From assembly GCA_028684065.1 (NCBI GenBank), contig JAQUGO010000010.1, positions 1 to 64,000 on the forward strand: a stretch of DNA of 64,000 nucleotides, given 5' to 3'. Shown piece by piece: positions 36,120 through 46,087 of this stretch. The notes beneath the pieces were generated by a model that did not search any database, was not told the DNA's origin, and saw only the letters and a program-made list of their open reading frames with translations. Position 1 is the stretch's first letter. Each line of letters begins with the position of its first letter. The DNA comes from Sulfurospirillaceae bacterium (lineage in GTDB: Bacteria; Campylobacterota; Campylobacteria; Campylobacterales; Sulfurospirillaceae). Position numbers and translations under genes: made by a program.

Positions 36120-37490
36120 TTAGTGTAACCCCTCTTTTGCTTGAAGAATAATCTCGTTTAATTTTTGCTCGTAAAGTTTAGCATGGGCTTCATTAGTTGA
36201 CTCAAAGCGTGTAACCAACACAGGGGTTGTATTGCTCGCCCTTACCAATCCCCATCCATCACTAAAAATAACCCTAACGCCATCTACATCAACGATCTCT
36301 TTAATCACTGGAAAATCTGCAGGGGGATTTTTTAAAAGCTCTTTGACTTTATCAACCAATGGAAACTTATCGTTCTCATTCGTCTCAACTTTAAGCTCTT
36401 CAGTCGAATAAACAACAGGAAGTTTAGCAATCTCAGCATCCACATCCAAACCATTTTTGACCATTTCAATCATACGAAGTGTGGCGTAAATCGCGTCATC
36501 GTAACCAAAATAACGGTCATTAAAGAAGAGGTGACCACTGACTTCTGCGGCAAAATCAGCATTGGTTTTGGCAATCATCACTTTAAGGTTACTGTGACCT
36601 GTTTTGTACATAATCGCATGGCCACGCTTATTAATTTCATCATACATGACTTGAGAACATTTCACTTCGCCAATCACGGTTGGATTTTTCATAGCACTGG
36701 AGAAAAGAATCGCCATGATGTCGCCTTTGACATTGTTGTGTTTGGTTAAAAACGCCAATCTATCGGCATCTCCGTCGTAAGCAAACCCAAGGGCATATTC
36801 ACCTTCAAGCTCTTTTTTGATGTCTTTTAAGTTTTTTTCGACTGTTGGGTCCGGATGATGGTTTGGAAAAGTTCCATCAGGGTCTGTAAATAAACCTTTA
36901 CATGTAAAGCCTAAAGCTTTAAAAACATCTTGCACTACAACACCTGCAACACCATTTCCACAGTCGTAAACAAAAGGTTGTTTAAAGCCTTTTAAGTGGT
37001 CAAATTCTTTAATAAGATACGCGATATAACGCTCTTTAGAATTGATGAACGTTGAAGCTGTATTGTCCTCAATGCGCATTGTATAATTGGCGATAATATC
37101 ACGACCAAGCGCATAAATATCTTCACCAAAAAACGGTTTTTTATCAATCGTAATTTTAAAACCATTGTATTCGCTTGGATTGTGTGAACCAGTTATCATA
37201 ATAGAGGCATTAGGGCTAATGCCGTCGAAGTTTTGAAAGTTGCTAAAGTAATTCACTGGGGTGGCAACTAGTCCCATATTAAGCACTTTGCAACCAGCTT
37301 TATTTAAACCACTGGTGAGATATTCGCACAATATAGGTGAATGCGAACGCGCGTCATAACCGATGGCAACATAATTACCAATTTTTTTTACATGTAAGCC
37401 TAAAAAATAACCAATCAGCTTTGTCATTTGCTCATTGAGCTCTTTTTCGTAGATACCTCTAATGTCATATTCTCTAAATATTGTTTTCAA
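36120..37490 (-). CDS. manB: Phosphomannomutase/phosphoglucomutase
   Basis: 456 residues, alpha-D-phosphohexomutase family. [10 protein letters not shown] is the N-terminal signature, [15 protein letters not shown] contains the phosphoserine, [12 protein letters not shown] is the metal-binding loop and [14 protein letters not shown] the phosphate-binding C-terminal loop. Enzymes of the AlgC/ManB type serve both mannose and glucose, so it can feed ManC and RmlA. Two TTACATGTAA palindromes are in this gene (36898 and 37388), one in each permitted reading frame. Confidence 0.93.
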   Translation of the reverse strand: MKTIFREYDIRGIYEKELNEQMTKLIGYFLGLHVKKIGNYVAIGYDARSHSPILCEYLTSGLNKAGCKVLNMGLVATPVNYFSNFQNFDGISPNASIMITGSHNPSEYNGFKITIDKKPFFGEDIYALGRDIIANYTMRIEDNTASTFINSKERYIAYLIKEFDHLKGFKQPFVYDCGNGVAGVVVQDVFKALGFTCKGLFTDPDGTFPNHHPDPTVEKNLKDIKKELEGEYALGFAYDGDADRLAFLTKHNNVKGDIMAILFSSAMKNPTVIGEVKCSQVMYDEINKRGHAIMYKTGHSNLKVMIAKTNADFAAEVSGHLFFNDRYFGYDDAIYATLRMIEMVKNGLDVDAEIAKLPVVYSTEELKVETNENDKFPLVDKVKELLKNPPADFPVIKEIVDVDGVRVIFSDGWGLVRASNTTPVLVTRFESTNEAHAKLYEQKLNEIILQAKEGLH

Positions 37491-38275
37491 TGGTGTTCCT
37501 TGTAAAATTCATCTTCAATTGCGATTCCAAAAGGATCTGTATAGGACTTTTCGGCTCGTAAATTTTCTTGCATTGTAGCCAATGCACGCTGATAATCTTC
37601 TATAATTAAATTGCCTTTTAACAGTTCGTACTTCAAAAATAACCAATACGTATTGAGCACATCACTTTCACAATACTCTTTGATTTTTTCAATTTCTCCC
37701 GCATAAAAAAGCTCCATCACCTGATCGCCACTCACATCATATTTCCCGGGAAGACCTACCATCGAGCAGACATGGTCAAGTTTTAAACCCCGTACCGCTC
37801 CAAATTCACAAAGATGATCCATCAAATCAATATGAAAACGGTCACTATAACGTGCTCGATAATTATCCCATTTATTCTTATTGAGTTCTCTATTTTCTTG
37901 CTCAAAATAAGCACTACATGTAAGGTTATATTGCATCGCGCGAAGCATCAATAAAGGCATGTCAAAACTACGACCATTAAAGCTTACGAGCTTTGGATTT
38001 TTTTGATTGATGAAGTTTAAAAAGTTTTTAATCATCTTATATTCACTCTCGCCTTCGATGCTACTGACTTTACGGAAGATGCCAAAATCATCAGCAATCA
38101 CGGCGGAAATAGAGACTATTTTATGAAAGGATAAGGGTAAAAAACTACTGCCACTTTTAGCCTCTTGCTCTTGCATTGCTAAAAGTGAAACTTCTTTGTC
38201 ATCGCCTTCAAAATGCAGAACATCGCGAATCAGTTTTGCATCAGGTATGGTTTCGATATCAAATACGCAAATCAT
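37487..38275 (-). CDS. Predicted 3'-5' exonuclease, DEDDy type (PolB exonuclease-like)
   Basis: 262 residues. VFDIETIPD is Exo I (Asp, Glu), SFNGRSFDMPLL is Exo II, and EYCESDVLNTYWLF is Exo III with the Tyr-X3-Asp arrangement. This is the DNA_pol_B_exo2-like family of stand-alone proofreading-type nucleases found across Proteobacteria. The role is unknown. It is the first gene of the minus-strand run, overlaps manB by 4 bases, and is divergent from the lipid A acyltransferase gene. Confidence 0.85.
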   Translation of the reverse strand: MICVFDIETIPDAKLIRDVLHFEGDDKEVSLLAMQEQEAKSGSSFLPLSFHKIVSISAVIADDFGIFRKVSSIEGESEYKMIKNFLNFINQKNPKLVSFNGRSFDMPLLMLRAMQYNLTCSAYFEQENRELNKNKWDNYRARYSDRFHIDLMDHLCEFGAVRGLKLDHVCSMVGLPGKYDVSGDQVMELFYAGEIEKIKEYCESDVLNTYWLFLKYELLKGNLIIEDYQRALATMQENLRAEKSYTDPFGIAIEDEFYKEHH

Positions 38276-38299
38276 TAAGTACCTCTTTGGCTTGATTTG

Positions 38300-38313
38300 G
38301 TTACAATTGTAAC
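38300..38313. promoter_or_regulatory. Perfect 14-base palindrome in a divergent promoter region
   Basis: GTTACAATTGTAAC lies in the 63-base gap between the divergent exonuclease and lipid A acyltransferase genes. The symmetry extends imperfectly outward (GATTT on the left, AAATC on the right). Its place between divergently transcribed operons suggests a regulator binding site for the whole cluster; no known consensus is claimed. Confidence 0.4.
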
Positions 38314-38338
38314 TAAAATCAACTATGAAAGTTATAAG

Positions 38339-39229
38339 ATGCGAGAATATTTAGAATATTACATTGTTAAAAGTATTTTATTTTTAACCAAATTTTTACC
38401 CATTTCTTTCATCTATACTCTGTGCAAAACTATCGCCTCTTGGTTCTTCAAGCTCGATAAACGAAGGCGATCATTGACTCTTAAAAACTTGCATCTTGCC
38501 TTTCCTCAAAAATCTGAATCTGAAATTTTGGCTTTGGCTTACAAAGCCTATGAAAGTGTTGCTATTACTCTTGCTGAGACCCTTTTGATGTACCACGAAC
38601 GCCTTGATATTGATACAATGATCGCCAATAAAGAGGAAATTCTAGCACGCATTGACCATTATCTTGCCAATAATAATCGCGGAAAACTAATGATAACAGG
38701 CCATTTTAGCAACTGGGAACTTTTGGCTCATTTTTTTGCCAAACACGGACACCCTACAAAAAATATTGCACGCAGAGGTAACAATCATTTAATTGATGAA
38801 AATATTATTTTACGGTTTAGGCAACGTTACGGCAATACCCATATTTACAAAAAAAATGCCATTATTAGTCTTGTAAAAACACTTAAAGTGGGTGGTATGG
38901 TCTCATTATTGTTTGACCAAAAAGCCAGTGGCGTTAATACCATTAAAACGCACTTTTTTGGACAAGAAGTTGATACCATTGATATTATCGCTCAACTTAA
39001 ACGAAAATTTAACCCCTTAGTATTCCCAACATTTATCGCAAGGCTTCCTGATGGCAGATACAATGTCATCATGCAAGACCCTGTTGAGTACCTCGCAGAA
39101 GAAACAATGGAGCCAGCAGAGCAAATCATCGCAATGTCACAACGCTACAATGACATTCTTGAGGAACTGATTAAACAGTACCCTGAACAATGGTTTTGGA
39201 TGCACAATCGTTGGAGACTCCCTCAGTGA
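38339..39229 (+). CDS. lpxL: Lipid A acyltransferase (LpxL/HtrB family)
   Basis: 296 residues from the ATG at 38339. A hydrophobic N-terminal anchor is followed by GHFSNWELL near residue 121, the catalytic H-X4-E motif, then FDQKASG and a C-terminal WFWMHNRWR, all typical of lauroyl/myristoyl acyltransferases that add secondary acyl chains to Kdo-lipid A at the inner membrane. It heads the plus-strand LPS-related run; the next gene starts with GTG overlapping its stop. Confidence 0.92.
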   Translation: MREYLEYYIVKSILFLTKFLPISFIYTLCKTIASWFFKLDKRRRSLTLKNLHLAFPQKSESEILALAYKAYESVAITLAETLLMYHERLDIDTMIANKEEILARIDHYLANNNRGKLMITGHFSNWELLAHFFAKHGHPTKNIARRGNNHLIDENIILRFRQRYGNTHIYKKNAIISLVKTLKVGGMVSLLFDQKASGVNTIKTHFFGQEVDTIDIIAQLKRKFNPLVFPTFIARLPDGRYNVIMQDPVEYLAEETMEPAEQIIAMSQRYNDILEELIKQYPEQWFWMHNRWRLPQ

Positions 39230-40119
39230 CTATCCTTATCTTAAGTGATGGTAGAGCTGGACACGTCAACCAATCTATCGCTTTTGCAAAACACTTACAC
39301 GCCACATATGAAGTCATTTCCATTAAGTATTCATGTCAAGCATACAAAATGCTCTCTTATCTTTTGGATAAACTTTATTTCTACACTGCGTGTATCTTTA
39401 AATATGACATGCCACAGAAAGATAACTATGATGTGATTGTTTGCGCCGGTTCTACAACATACTATGCCGCAAAGGTATTGGCGAGAAGGATGCACACCCC
39501 AGCGATTACAATGATGCTACCGAAAGGGTACCGCTACGATTTTGATACGATTTTTGCCCAAATGCACGATAATCCGCCACTTCAACATAACATCATTCCT
39601 TTACCTGCTAATTTTAGTTACGTAGAACCTAAAGGTCTTTTTGTCCCTAAAAGCAAATCCGTAGGCCTTATTATCGGTGGAAATAATGCGCTTTTTACGA
39701 TGGATAAAGCTAGAATGAAAAGCCAACTCGATTTTATTTTCACGCACTTTGCAGACTACGAGATTGCTGTTACCACCTCACCCAGAACTCCTAAAGAAAT
39801 TGAGAGCTTAGTAGAGAGCTACCCTTTTGCGTACAGCGTGATTTTCTCCCAAAATAAGATGAACCCAATTGCGGATTTCCTGCACCACTGCGAGGTTGTT
39901 TTTATCACAATGGACTCAACATCCATGATCAGTGAAGCCATTAGTTATGGTGCTTCGTGCATCGAAATTTTACCACTAGACAATACCCAAAACACTAAAT
40001 TTTATACGATGGTGCAAACCCTAGAGCGTGAAGGTTATCTGCATATTTTCAATGACTCAGTGGCTTTAAACAATCGTAAAATCAATTTTGAGACCTACGC
40101 ACAAAGGCTCAACGTATGA
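39226..40119 (+). CDS. ELM1/GtrOC1-family putative glycosyltransferase
   Basis: 297 residues from the GTG at 39226 that overlaps the lpxL stop (GTGA); an ATG at 39190 would lie deep in lpxL. The start TILILSDGRAGHVNQSIAFA and the later LIIGGNNALFTMD and FITMDSTSMISEAISYG are the conserved blocks of the mitochondrial fission ELM1-like family (GT-B fold). In bacteria these genes often sit with LPS core genes. The acceptor is unknown, but coupling to lpxL suggests lipid A or core modification. Confidence 0.8.
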   Translation: MTILILSDGRAGHVNQSIAFAKHLHATYEVISIKYSCQAYKMLSYLLDKLYFYTACIFKYDMPQKDNYDVIVCAGSTTYYAAKVLARRMHTPAITMMLPKGYRYDFDTIFAQMHDNPPLQHNIIPLPANFSYVEPKGLFVPKSKSVGLIIGGNNALFTMDKARMKSQLDFIFTHFADYEIAVTTSPRTPKEIESLVESYPFAYSVIFSQNKMNPIADFLHHCEVVFITMDSTSMISEAISYGASCIEILPLDNTQNTKFYTMVQTLEREGYLHIFNDSVALNNRKINFETYAQRLNV

Positions 40120-41201
40120 AAATCGTTCAACTCATTCCTGAGCTCAATGAAGGTGGCGTGGAAAGAGGTGTGGTAGAGCTTTCACGGGAGCTGGTCAAGC
40201 AGGGATTTGAAAGCGTTGTGATTAGCAATGGAGGCAAATTAGTCAATCAATTGCAAAACGATGGGGCTTCACATGTAAAGGTGAATGTCTGTTCCAAAAA
40301 CATCCTCACAGCACCTTGGCGCATCTGGAAACTTTACCAAGCACTTCAAAATATCAAGCCTAACCTTTTACATGTAAGAAGTCGCGTACCCGCGTGGATG
40401 GTCTTTTTTGCTAATAAGCTTTTACACCTTCCCATTGTTTCAACGGTGCATGGATTTAATTCGGTGAGTGCTTATAGCAAAATCATGACCAAAGGCGATC
40501 ATGTTATCTGCGTCAGCAATGCCATCAAAATCTACATTCAAAAACATTACCATACACCTGAAACCAAAATTACCATTATCCCACGCGGCGTGGATTTGGA
40601 AAAATTTAATCCCAACAATCTCGATAGCGTTTTTATAGATGAATTTAAAAAACACTATAATCTCAAAGAAAAATGGATTGTTTCAACAGTTGGCAGAATC
40701 ACACAACTCAAAGATTTAGAAACTTTTATAGAAGCAATTGCTATACTAAAAAAAGATTTTCCAAATGTTATAGGATTAATTGTTGGCGGGGTCAGAGAAG
40801 ATAAGCAAACGTACTTTGCCTCACTCCAAAACCTTGTGAACTCTTTACATGTCAAAGAACATATCCATTTTTGTGGGAGCACTAACAATGTGGCGGAAGT
40901 GTATGCCTTAAGTGATGTCATCATCAGCAGCTCCAAAAAACCGGAAAGTTTTGGTAGAAGTGTTGCCGAAGCTATTGCGCTTAATACACCTGTTGTTGCG
41001 ACCAATCACGGCGGTGTTCTTGACATCGTACAAGAAGGGGTTAATGGTTATTTTACGCCTATTGGGGATGCAGAGGGTTTGGCTCTAAAAATTGTCAATG
41101 CAAAAGATTTACACTTTAATGGATATGACTATATTCAAAATAATTTCTCTTTAGAACAAATGGTTACTAAAACTATACAAATATACGAAAGGTTACTATG
41201 A
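40116..41201 (+). CDS. Family 4 glycosyltransferase, LPS core type
   Basis: 361 residues, GT-B. VQLIPELNEGGVERGVVELS is the acceptor-side loop, STVGRITQLKDLETFIEAI begins the donor domain, and PESFGRSVAEAIALNTPVVA is the E-X7-E-like motif. Overlaps both neighbours by 4 bases in the LPS run. It contains a TTACATGTAA palindrome at 40368 and close variants near 40270 and 40847. Confidence 0.9.
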   Translation: MKIVQLIPELNEGGVERGVVELSRELVKQGFESVVISNGGKLVNQLQNDGASHVKVNVCSKNILTAPWRIWKLYQALQNIKPNLLHVRSRVPAWMVFFANKLLHLPIVSTVHGFNSVSAYSKIMTKGDHVICVSNAIKIYIQKHYHTPETKITIIPRGVDLEKFNPNNLDSVFIDEFKKHYNLKEKWIVSTVGRITQLKDLETFIEAIAILKKDFPNVIGLIVGGVREDKQTYFASLQNLVNSLHVKEHIHFCGSTNNVAEVYALSDVIISSSKKPESFGRSVAEAIALNTPVVATNHGGVLDIVQEGVNGYFTPIGDAEGLALKIVNAKDLHFNGYDYIQNNFSLEQMVTKTIQIYERLL

Positions 41202-42190
41202 GAATAATACATTGCGCACCTTTTAATGTTGTCACCAAACTTGGCGCTGCGCTTTATTCAAATCCCGTCAAAATTTCGCACGGCTTTGTTGAAAATGGTC
41301 ACTATGTACATAACTTTGACTATAGGGATGCAGCACGCTATTACTCTTTTTTCAATAGCAAAAAGAATGGCGCACGCAAGATGAATCAGCTTTTTTTAGA
41401 ATGCATCGAAGCCATTCAACCAGACCTCGTGATTTTTGGTCACGCTAAATTAATTGATGAAGAAACCTTTGCTCTTCTGAAAAGAAAAAATATCAAAATG
41501 ATTTTATGGTATAACGATATGGTTGTAGAAAATCATCTCAAAAACTGTGGATATCTCTTTGATTTAGTATTTGCTACAGGTGCTGGCGATATTTTAAAAC
41601 AGTTTAAAACGTTTAATCCAAATGCCTTTTTCTTACCCAATCCTGTCAATATTAATATGGAAAAATATCAAGCTTTTGCTTGTGAACAGCCCTATGATCT
41701 TTTGTTTACAGGTAGAAAAGATGAACAAAGAAAATATTTTATAGATTTAATTCATACCCATCTGCCCGATATTAAAAGCACTATTTTAGGGCAGACAGAT
41801 GAAACAACGGTCATTGGTGATGAGTATTTTCAGTTTATTCGCAATGCAAAAGTCTGTTTAAATCACAACAGAGATATGTATATGAATAATCAGTGGTATA
41901 CCTCAGATCGTTTGATGCACATTCTAGGAAATGGTGCATTTTGTCTCAGTCGCCCTATTATTAATGGTGAAGATTTTTTTGAAGACAAACTGGACCATTA
42001 CAACGACTTTGAAGAGATGCAGTCAAAGCTATTATATTTTCTAGACAATGTGTCCGAGCGAACTCAAAAAGCACAATGGCTCCACAGTAGAGTGCATGAA
42101 CTATTCAATACTAAACGTGTCAGTGGGTATATCCTTGACGTATTAGTCCAGAATTCAAAGCAACTCAAGCAATACGAATGGTGGAAATAA
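41198..42190 (+). CDS. CgeB-like glycosyltransferase, paralogue 1
   Basis: 330 residues. No firm family, but the layout (short N-terminal domain beginning RIIHCAPFN, then YDLLFTGRKDEQRKYFIDLI and a C-terminal CLNHNRDMYMNNQWYTSDRLMHILG) fits CgeB-type GT-B transferases. It is a paralogue of the protein at 43423-44490: both share the IVHCA/IIHCA start, FDYRDAAR/FSYRDTAK and the SDRLMH/SDRMNH segment. They flank the O-antigen ligase gene. Probable LPS sugar transferase. Confidence 0.75.
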   Translation: MRIIHCAPFNVVTKLGAALYSNPVKISHGFVENGHYVHNFDYRDAARYYSFFNSKKNGARKMNQLFLECIEAIQPDLVIFGHAKLIDEETFALLKRKNIKMILWYNDMVVENHLKNCGYLFDLVFATGAGDILKQFKTFNPNAFFLPNPVNINMEKYQAFACEQPYDLLFTGRKDEQRKYFIDLIHTHLPDIKSTILGQTDETTVIGDEYFQFIRNAKVCLNHNRDMYMNNQWYTSDRLMHILGNGAFCLSRPIINGEDFFEDKLDHYNDFEEMQSKLLYFLDNVSERTQKAQWLHSRVHELFNTKRVSGYILDVLVQNSKQLKQYEWWK

Positions 42191-43422
42191 AAACGATGCC
42201 AATGCAAGCAACTAAGCGGGATTATCTTAAAGATTTTCATCTATTACAAGGGATGCTCATTTTATGGATTTTATTTATTCCTTTAAAAAACACATTGTAT
42301 CAGATTAGTGTTATTCTAATAATTCTTATGTTTGTATACCATATCATTCAATTTCAGACATATAAAACTCTGCGTATAATTTTCACTCATACCAAAAGTA
42401 TTTTCTTTGGATTAGGTATGATTATGCTCAGCATGCTCATATCCTCTCTTCTAGGCTTAGATCCATCAAAAAACTTCATTGATTTGCTCAAATTTTTCTA
42501 TCGTTTTGTTGCTATTCTTTTTATCTTGCTCTATTTTTATCAACAACAATTTTTCAATCGAAAATTTTGTGTTACTGTTATTCTCATTACGTTAACACTC
42601 TATGCATTAGATGGACTTTATCAATACGTTACACACTATGATCTACTTTTTCACAAACCTTTAGAGAAAGGTGGACTTATTGGTCCTATGTTTAGTCGCA
42701 ATATTTTTGGATTATTTATGGCATGTTATGCCTCTTTATTATTTTATAGTATGGTAACTTTTCAAACAATACGATATCCCTTTCTTTTAAAGACTATTCT
42801 AGTTTTTCTTTTTTTCTTATCATTATTTCTTCTTTTTCACTCTTTATCGCGAGCTTCTTGGGTAGCGTTTGCAATTTTTATTGTTTTATATGCTCTCTTT
42901 AATGCCAAACAAATATTGCTTTCAAAAAAGAATCTCTTCTTTTTAATGCTACTATTAGCTGGAGTTTTCGCCCTTTTTGACTTTAGTCCTGCACTGATGA
43001 ATCGTTTTCAATCACTCCTACAAGGTCAAGATGCCAATAGATTTGCGATTTGGAAAGAAACGTTGGCCTTAATTTCACATCGTTTATGGTTTGGATATGG
43101 CGTAGATGCATCCATTACACTGCTCAAAATATCTGTTAAGCACGTACACAATATGATATTAGAAATAGCCCTTTATCTTGGGATTTTTGGTATTATCGGC
43201 TATGCAGTGCTCCTAGGAAGCGTCTACAAAACAATCTACATTATTAAACAGTACCATTATGCTTTTTTTCTCACCTCTTTCTTGGTTTTATTACAATTTG
43301 ATGGCGGTTTAGTGAATAGTAAAGTACATCTTTCAATTTTCGTTGTATATCTTTGGTTTATCTCTTCACATGGTATCGATACAATCATCATCTCTAATCA
43401 TACTCAAAAGATGGAATCTTAA
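42178..43422 (+). CDS. waaL: O-antigen ligase-like membrane protein (WaaL/Wzy_C family)
   Basis: 414 residues, about eleven to twelve membrane helices with a larger periplasmic loop late in the protein. LFHSLSRASWVAF and the later QDANRFAIWKETLALISHRLWFGYGVD match the Wzy_C-family pattern (conserved Arg in SRASW, GXG near the loop), and VKHVHNMILEIALYLG carries the conserved His of ligases. It would join a lipid-linked O-chain to the lipid A core. Its 5-prime end overlaps the CgeB-like gene by 13 bases; an ATG at 42196 is an alternative. It could instead be a polymerase. Confidence 0.8.
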   Translation: MVEIKTMPMQATKRDYLKDFHLLQGMLILWILFIPLKNTLYQISVILIILMFVYHIIQFQTYKTLRIIFTHTKSIFFGLGMIMLSMLISSLLGLDPSKNFIDLLKFFYRFVAILFILLYFYQQQFFNRKFCVTVILITLTLYALDGLYQYVTHYDLLFHKPLEKGGLIGPMFSRNIFGLFMACYASLLFYSMVTFQTIRYPFLLKTILVFLFFLSLFLLFHSLSRASWVAFAIFIVLYALFNAKQILLSKKNLFFLMLLLAGVFALFDFSPALMNRFQSLLQGQDANRFAIWKETLALISHRLWFGYGVDASITLLKISVKHVHNMILEIALYLGIFGIIGYAVLLGSVYKTIYIIKQYHYAFFLTSFLVLLQFDGGLVNSKVHLSIFVVYLWFISSHGIDTIIISNHTQKMES

Positions 43423-44490
43423 ATGAATCACCCTTTAAAAATAGTCCACTGTGCTAATTTCAGTTACCCTTACAATGGTAAAGTCTTTTACGCAACTGAT
43501 CGAAAAGTCTCTTATGGCCTGATGGCACAAGGTCATTTTGTCTATGATTTTAGTTACAGAGATACGGCTAAAGCACAACGTTTTTTAGGCTTTAAAAGAA
43601 ATAGCCTCGATAAGATGAATTTGGACTTGATTGAAACGTGTAAAAATATAGAGCCCGATCTGTTGCTCCTTGCAAAATCAGAGTTTATCTATCCTTCAAC
43701 CTTGATAACTATTAAAAAACTCTTACCTACTATCAAAATTGCCAAATGGTTTGTTGATTTTTTAAATAAAGAAGGAGAGCAGTTTTTTCAACAATTTCAG
43801 TATATTGATTATTTTTTCCAAACATCTGCAGCAGAACTTCCGAGTCTTTCCCAAAGATTCCCCCATCTACGCTGTGCGTATATGCCCAATATCACCGACC
43901 CAGCCATTGATAGCTTAATCATTAATAATAACAAAGAATATGACATTATTTACATTGCAAGAGACCACAAAGAGGATGTGAGGTATAAATTTGCCTTAGC
44001 CCTTAATAACTTTTGCAATGAGCATAATTTGACCATCAAGATTTATGCATCACTTGGGAATCCTCCCATTTTTTGGCATTTATACTATCAAGAAATTAGT
44101 AAAGCAAAAATTGCTATTAACTTTAACCGTGAAGATTTCTTAGAAGGTGAAAATAAACAAAAATTTATGGGCTCCTCCGATAGAATGAACCATTTTATGG
44201 GAATAGGCACATGTACCTTTTCGCCTAAGATACATGGCTTAGACACGCTTTATCAAGATGGCGTTGACGTTGTTTATTTTGATGGGGTGGACGATTGTTT
44301 TCGTAAAATTCAAACATACCTTAAAAATGATGCCTATAAGCAAATCGCTATCTCTGGCAATGCTAAAGCATACGCTGTTTCTAATGCAAAAAAAGTCACA
44401 CAATTTATGATAGAAAGTATTTTTGAAAAATCTTACAGCCAAATGTACGAGTGGCAACATCTCACGTATAAAGTAGGAAATACATTATGA
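43423..44490 (+). CDS. CgeB-like glycosyltransferase, paralogue 2
   Basis: 355 residues, homologous over its length with the protein at 41198-42190. KIVHCANFSYPYNGKVFYAT, FSYRDTAKAQRF, AINFNREDFLEG and SDRMNHFMGIGTCTF correspond to matching segments there. The gene begins immediately after the waaL stop and overlaps the ketoisomerase gene by 4 bases. Two paralogues around the ligase gene suggest that one arose by duplication and took a new donor or acceptor. Confidence 0.75.
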   Translation: MNHPLKIVHCANFSYPYNGKVFYATDRKVSYGLMAQGHFVYDFSYRDTAKAQRFLGFKRNSLDKMNLDLIETCKNIEPDLLLLAKSEFIYPSTLITIKKLLPTIKIAKWFVDFLNKEGEQFFQQFQYIDYFFQTSAAELPSLSQRFPHLRCAYMPNITDPAIDSLIINNNKEYDIIYIARDHKEDVRYKFALALNNFCNEHNLTIKIYASLGNPPIFWHLYYQEISKAKIAINFNREDFLEGENKQKFMGSSDRMNHFMGIGTCTFSPKIHGLDTLYQDGVDVVYFDGVDDCFRKIQTYLKNDAYKQIAISGNAKAYAVSNAKKVTQFMIESIFEKSYSQMYEWQHLTYKVGNTL

Positions 44491-44885
44491 AAATTAAAAT
44501 GATTGATTTCAAAATTATGGGAGACGAACGAGGCTCTTTAATTGCCTTGGAAGAACATCATAATGTCCCTTTTGATGTTAAAAGAATCTATTATATCTTT
44601 GGTACTAAAAAAGATGTCCGCAGAGGTTATCATGCCCATCGTGATTTAAAGCAACTTGCGATTTGCATCAGCGGAAGTTGTAAATTTTTACTGGATGATG
44701 GTAAAAACAAACAGCATATTGAACTCAATTCTCCTACTCATGGGCTTTTAATTGAGGGCTTAATTTGGCGAGAGATGTATGATTTTAGTGACAACTGTGT
44801 TTTAATGGTATTAGCAGATAATTATTATACTGCTAATGATTATATACGAGATTATGAACAATTTTTACAAGAAAGTTTAAAATGA
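44487..44885 (+). CDS. dTDP-4-keto-6-deoxyglucose 3,4-ketoisomerase (FdtA/QdtA)
   Basis: 132 residues, cupin fold. RRGYHAHRDLKQLAICISG is the hallmark of FdtA/QdtA-type sugar 3,4-ketoisomerases, with the two catalytic His in HAHR. It uses the RmlB product. FdtA and QdtA differ only in the stereochemistry at C4 of the product, so galacto (Fuc3N) or gluco (Qui3N) cannot be settled here. It is followed without gap by the formyltransferase and aminotransferase genes of the same pathway. Confidence 0.92.
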   Translation: MKIKMIDFKIMGDERGSLIALEEHHNVPFDVKRIYYIFGTKKDVRRGYHAHRDLKQLAICISGSCKFLLDDGKNKQHIELNSPTHGLLIEGLIWREMYDFSDNCVLMVLADNYYTANDYIRDYEQFLQESLK

Positions 44886-46087
44886 AAATTTGCATTGCGG
44901 GAAAAAACAATATTTCTGTGGATATCCTAGAGTATTTACTTCATACTTTAAAATATGAGATTAATAAAATTTTCGTTATCCCCAATAAAACAGATACTGG
45001 CGAAGATGGCTGGCAACGATCACTTTTAAAATATGCAACATTAAATAACATATCTGTTACAAATCTAGAAAATATCTATGAACATCAAGATTTAATTTTT
45101 TTGTCATTAGAATTTGACACTATTATAAAACCAAACAAGTTTCGTTCTCAACTTCTTTATAATATTCATTTTTCATTACTTCCAAAATATAAGGGCATGT
45201 TTACGTCAATCTTGCCTATTCTAAATAATGACCTTATTTCGGGTGTTACTCTCCATAAAATTGAACAAGGTATTGACACAGGAGATATTATTGCACAGAA
45301 AGAGTTTACTATAGACTTAAATGATAATTCAAGAGATACTTATTTCAAATACTTAAAATTTGGCTCATCACTTATAAAAGAATATTTACCTTTATTAATA
45401 AAAAACAAAGCCTTAATGGGAACGAAACAATCAGCACAAAACTCATCTTATTATTCGAAACAAAGCATAAACTTCACAAATTTAGCTATTGACTTGAACC
45501 AAACGGCTATACAAATACATAACCAAATTAGAGCATATAATTTTAGAGAATATCAACAACCAAATATTTTTGGTTCCAACATTTTAAGTTCAAAAATATT
45601 AACTATTCACTCAACTCAAAAACCGGGTAAAATTATTTTTGAAAATGAAATAAGCTATACAATAAATACTATTGACTATAATCTTGTGTTATACAAGGAT
45701 AAATCTATCGACTTATTTAAAGCTTGCGAGAAAGGAAATCTATCTGAAGTTCAAAAACTTTTACAAATACCAAAAATTATTAATGTGCAAAATCAGAATG
45801 GATGGACGCCCCTCATTGTAGCCATTTACAATAACCATGTTGAAATCGTAAAAACTTTGCTCATCAATGGTGCGGATGTTAAAATTAAAAATTTCAAGGG
45901 AACAACATGCTTAATGTATGCGAAAAGCTCTTTTATAAAACACAATGACCCAACAATATTAAATCTCTTACTTGATCTAGACAATAACTTATCACAAAAA
46001 GATTATGAAGGCAAAAACATTATTGATTATTGTACTGAAAATAATGAAACTATAGCTTTACAAATAATAAAGGACAAAATAACGTGA
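44882..46087 (+). CDS. Sugar N-formyltransferase fused to ankyrin repeats (FdtF/QdtF type)
   Basis: 401 residues. The N-terminal formyltransferase has [13 protein letters not shown] with Asn94 and His96 and GIDTGDI with Asp132, the Asn-His-Asp catalytic set using N10-formyl-tetrahydrofolate. After a linker, residues about 275-400 form ankyrin repeats ([45 protein letters not shown]). The same fusion is known for dTDP-Qui3N and dTDP-Fuc3N formyltransferases, where the repeats bind an extra nucleotide sugar. Here it lies between the ketoisomerase and aminotransferase genes of that pathway. Codon use is more AT-rich than in the flanking genes. Confidence 0.92.
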   Translation: MKICIAGKNNISVDILEYLLHTLKYEINKIFVIPNKTDTGEDGWQRSLLKYATLNNISVTNLENIYEHQDLIFLSLEFDTIIKPNKFRSQLLYNIHFSLLPKYKGMFTSILPILNNDLISGVTLHKIEQGIDTGDIIAQKEFTIDLNDNSRDTYFKYLKFGSSLIKEYLPLLIKNKALMGTKQSAQNSSYYSKQSINFTNLAIDLNQTAIQIHNQIRAYNFREYQQPNIFGSNILSSKILTIHSTQKPGKIIFENEISYTINTIDYNLVLYKDKSIDLFKACEKGNLSEVQKLLQIPKIINVQNQNGWTPLIVAIYNNHVEIVKTLLINGADVKIKNFKGTTCLMYAKSSFIKHNDPTILNLLLDLDNNLSQKDYEGKNIIDYCTENNETIALQIIKDKIT

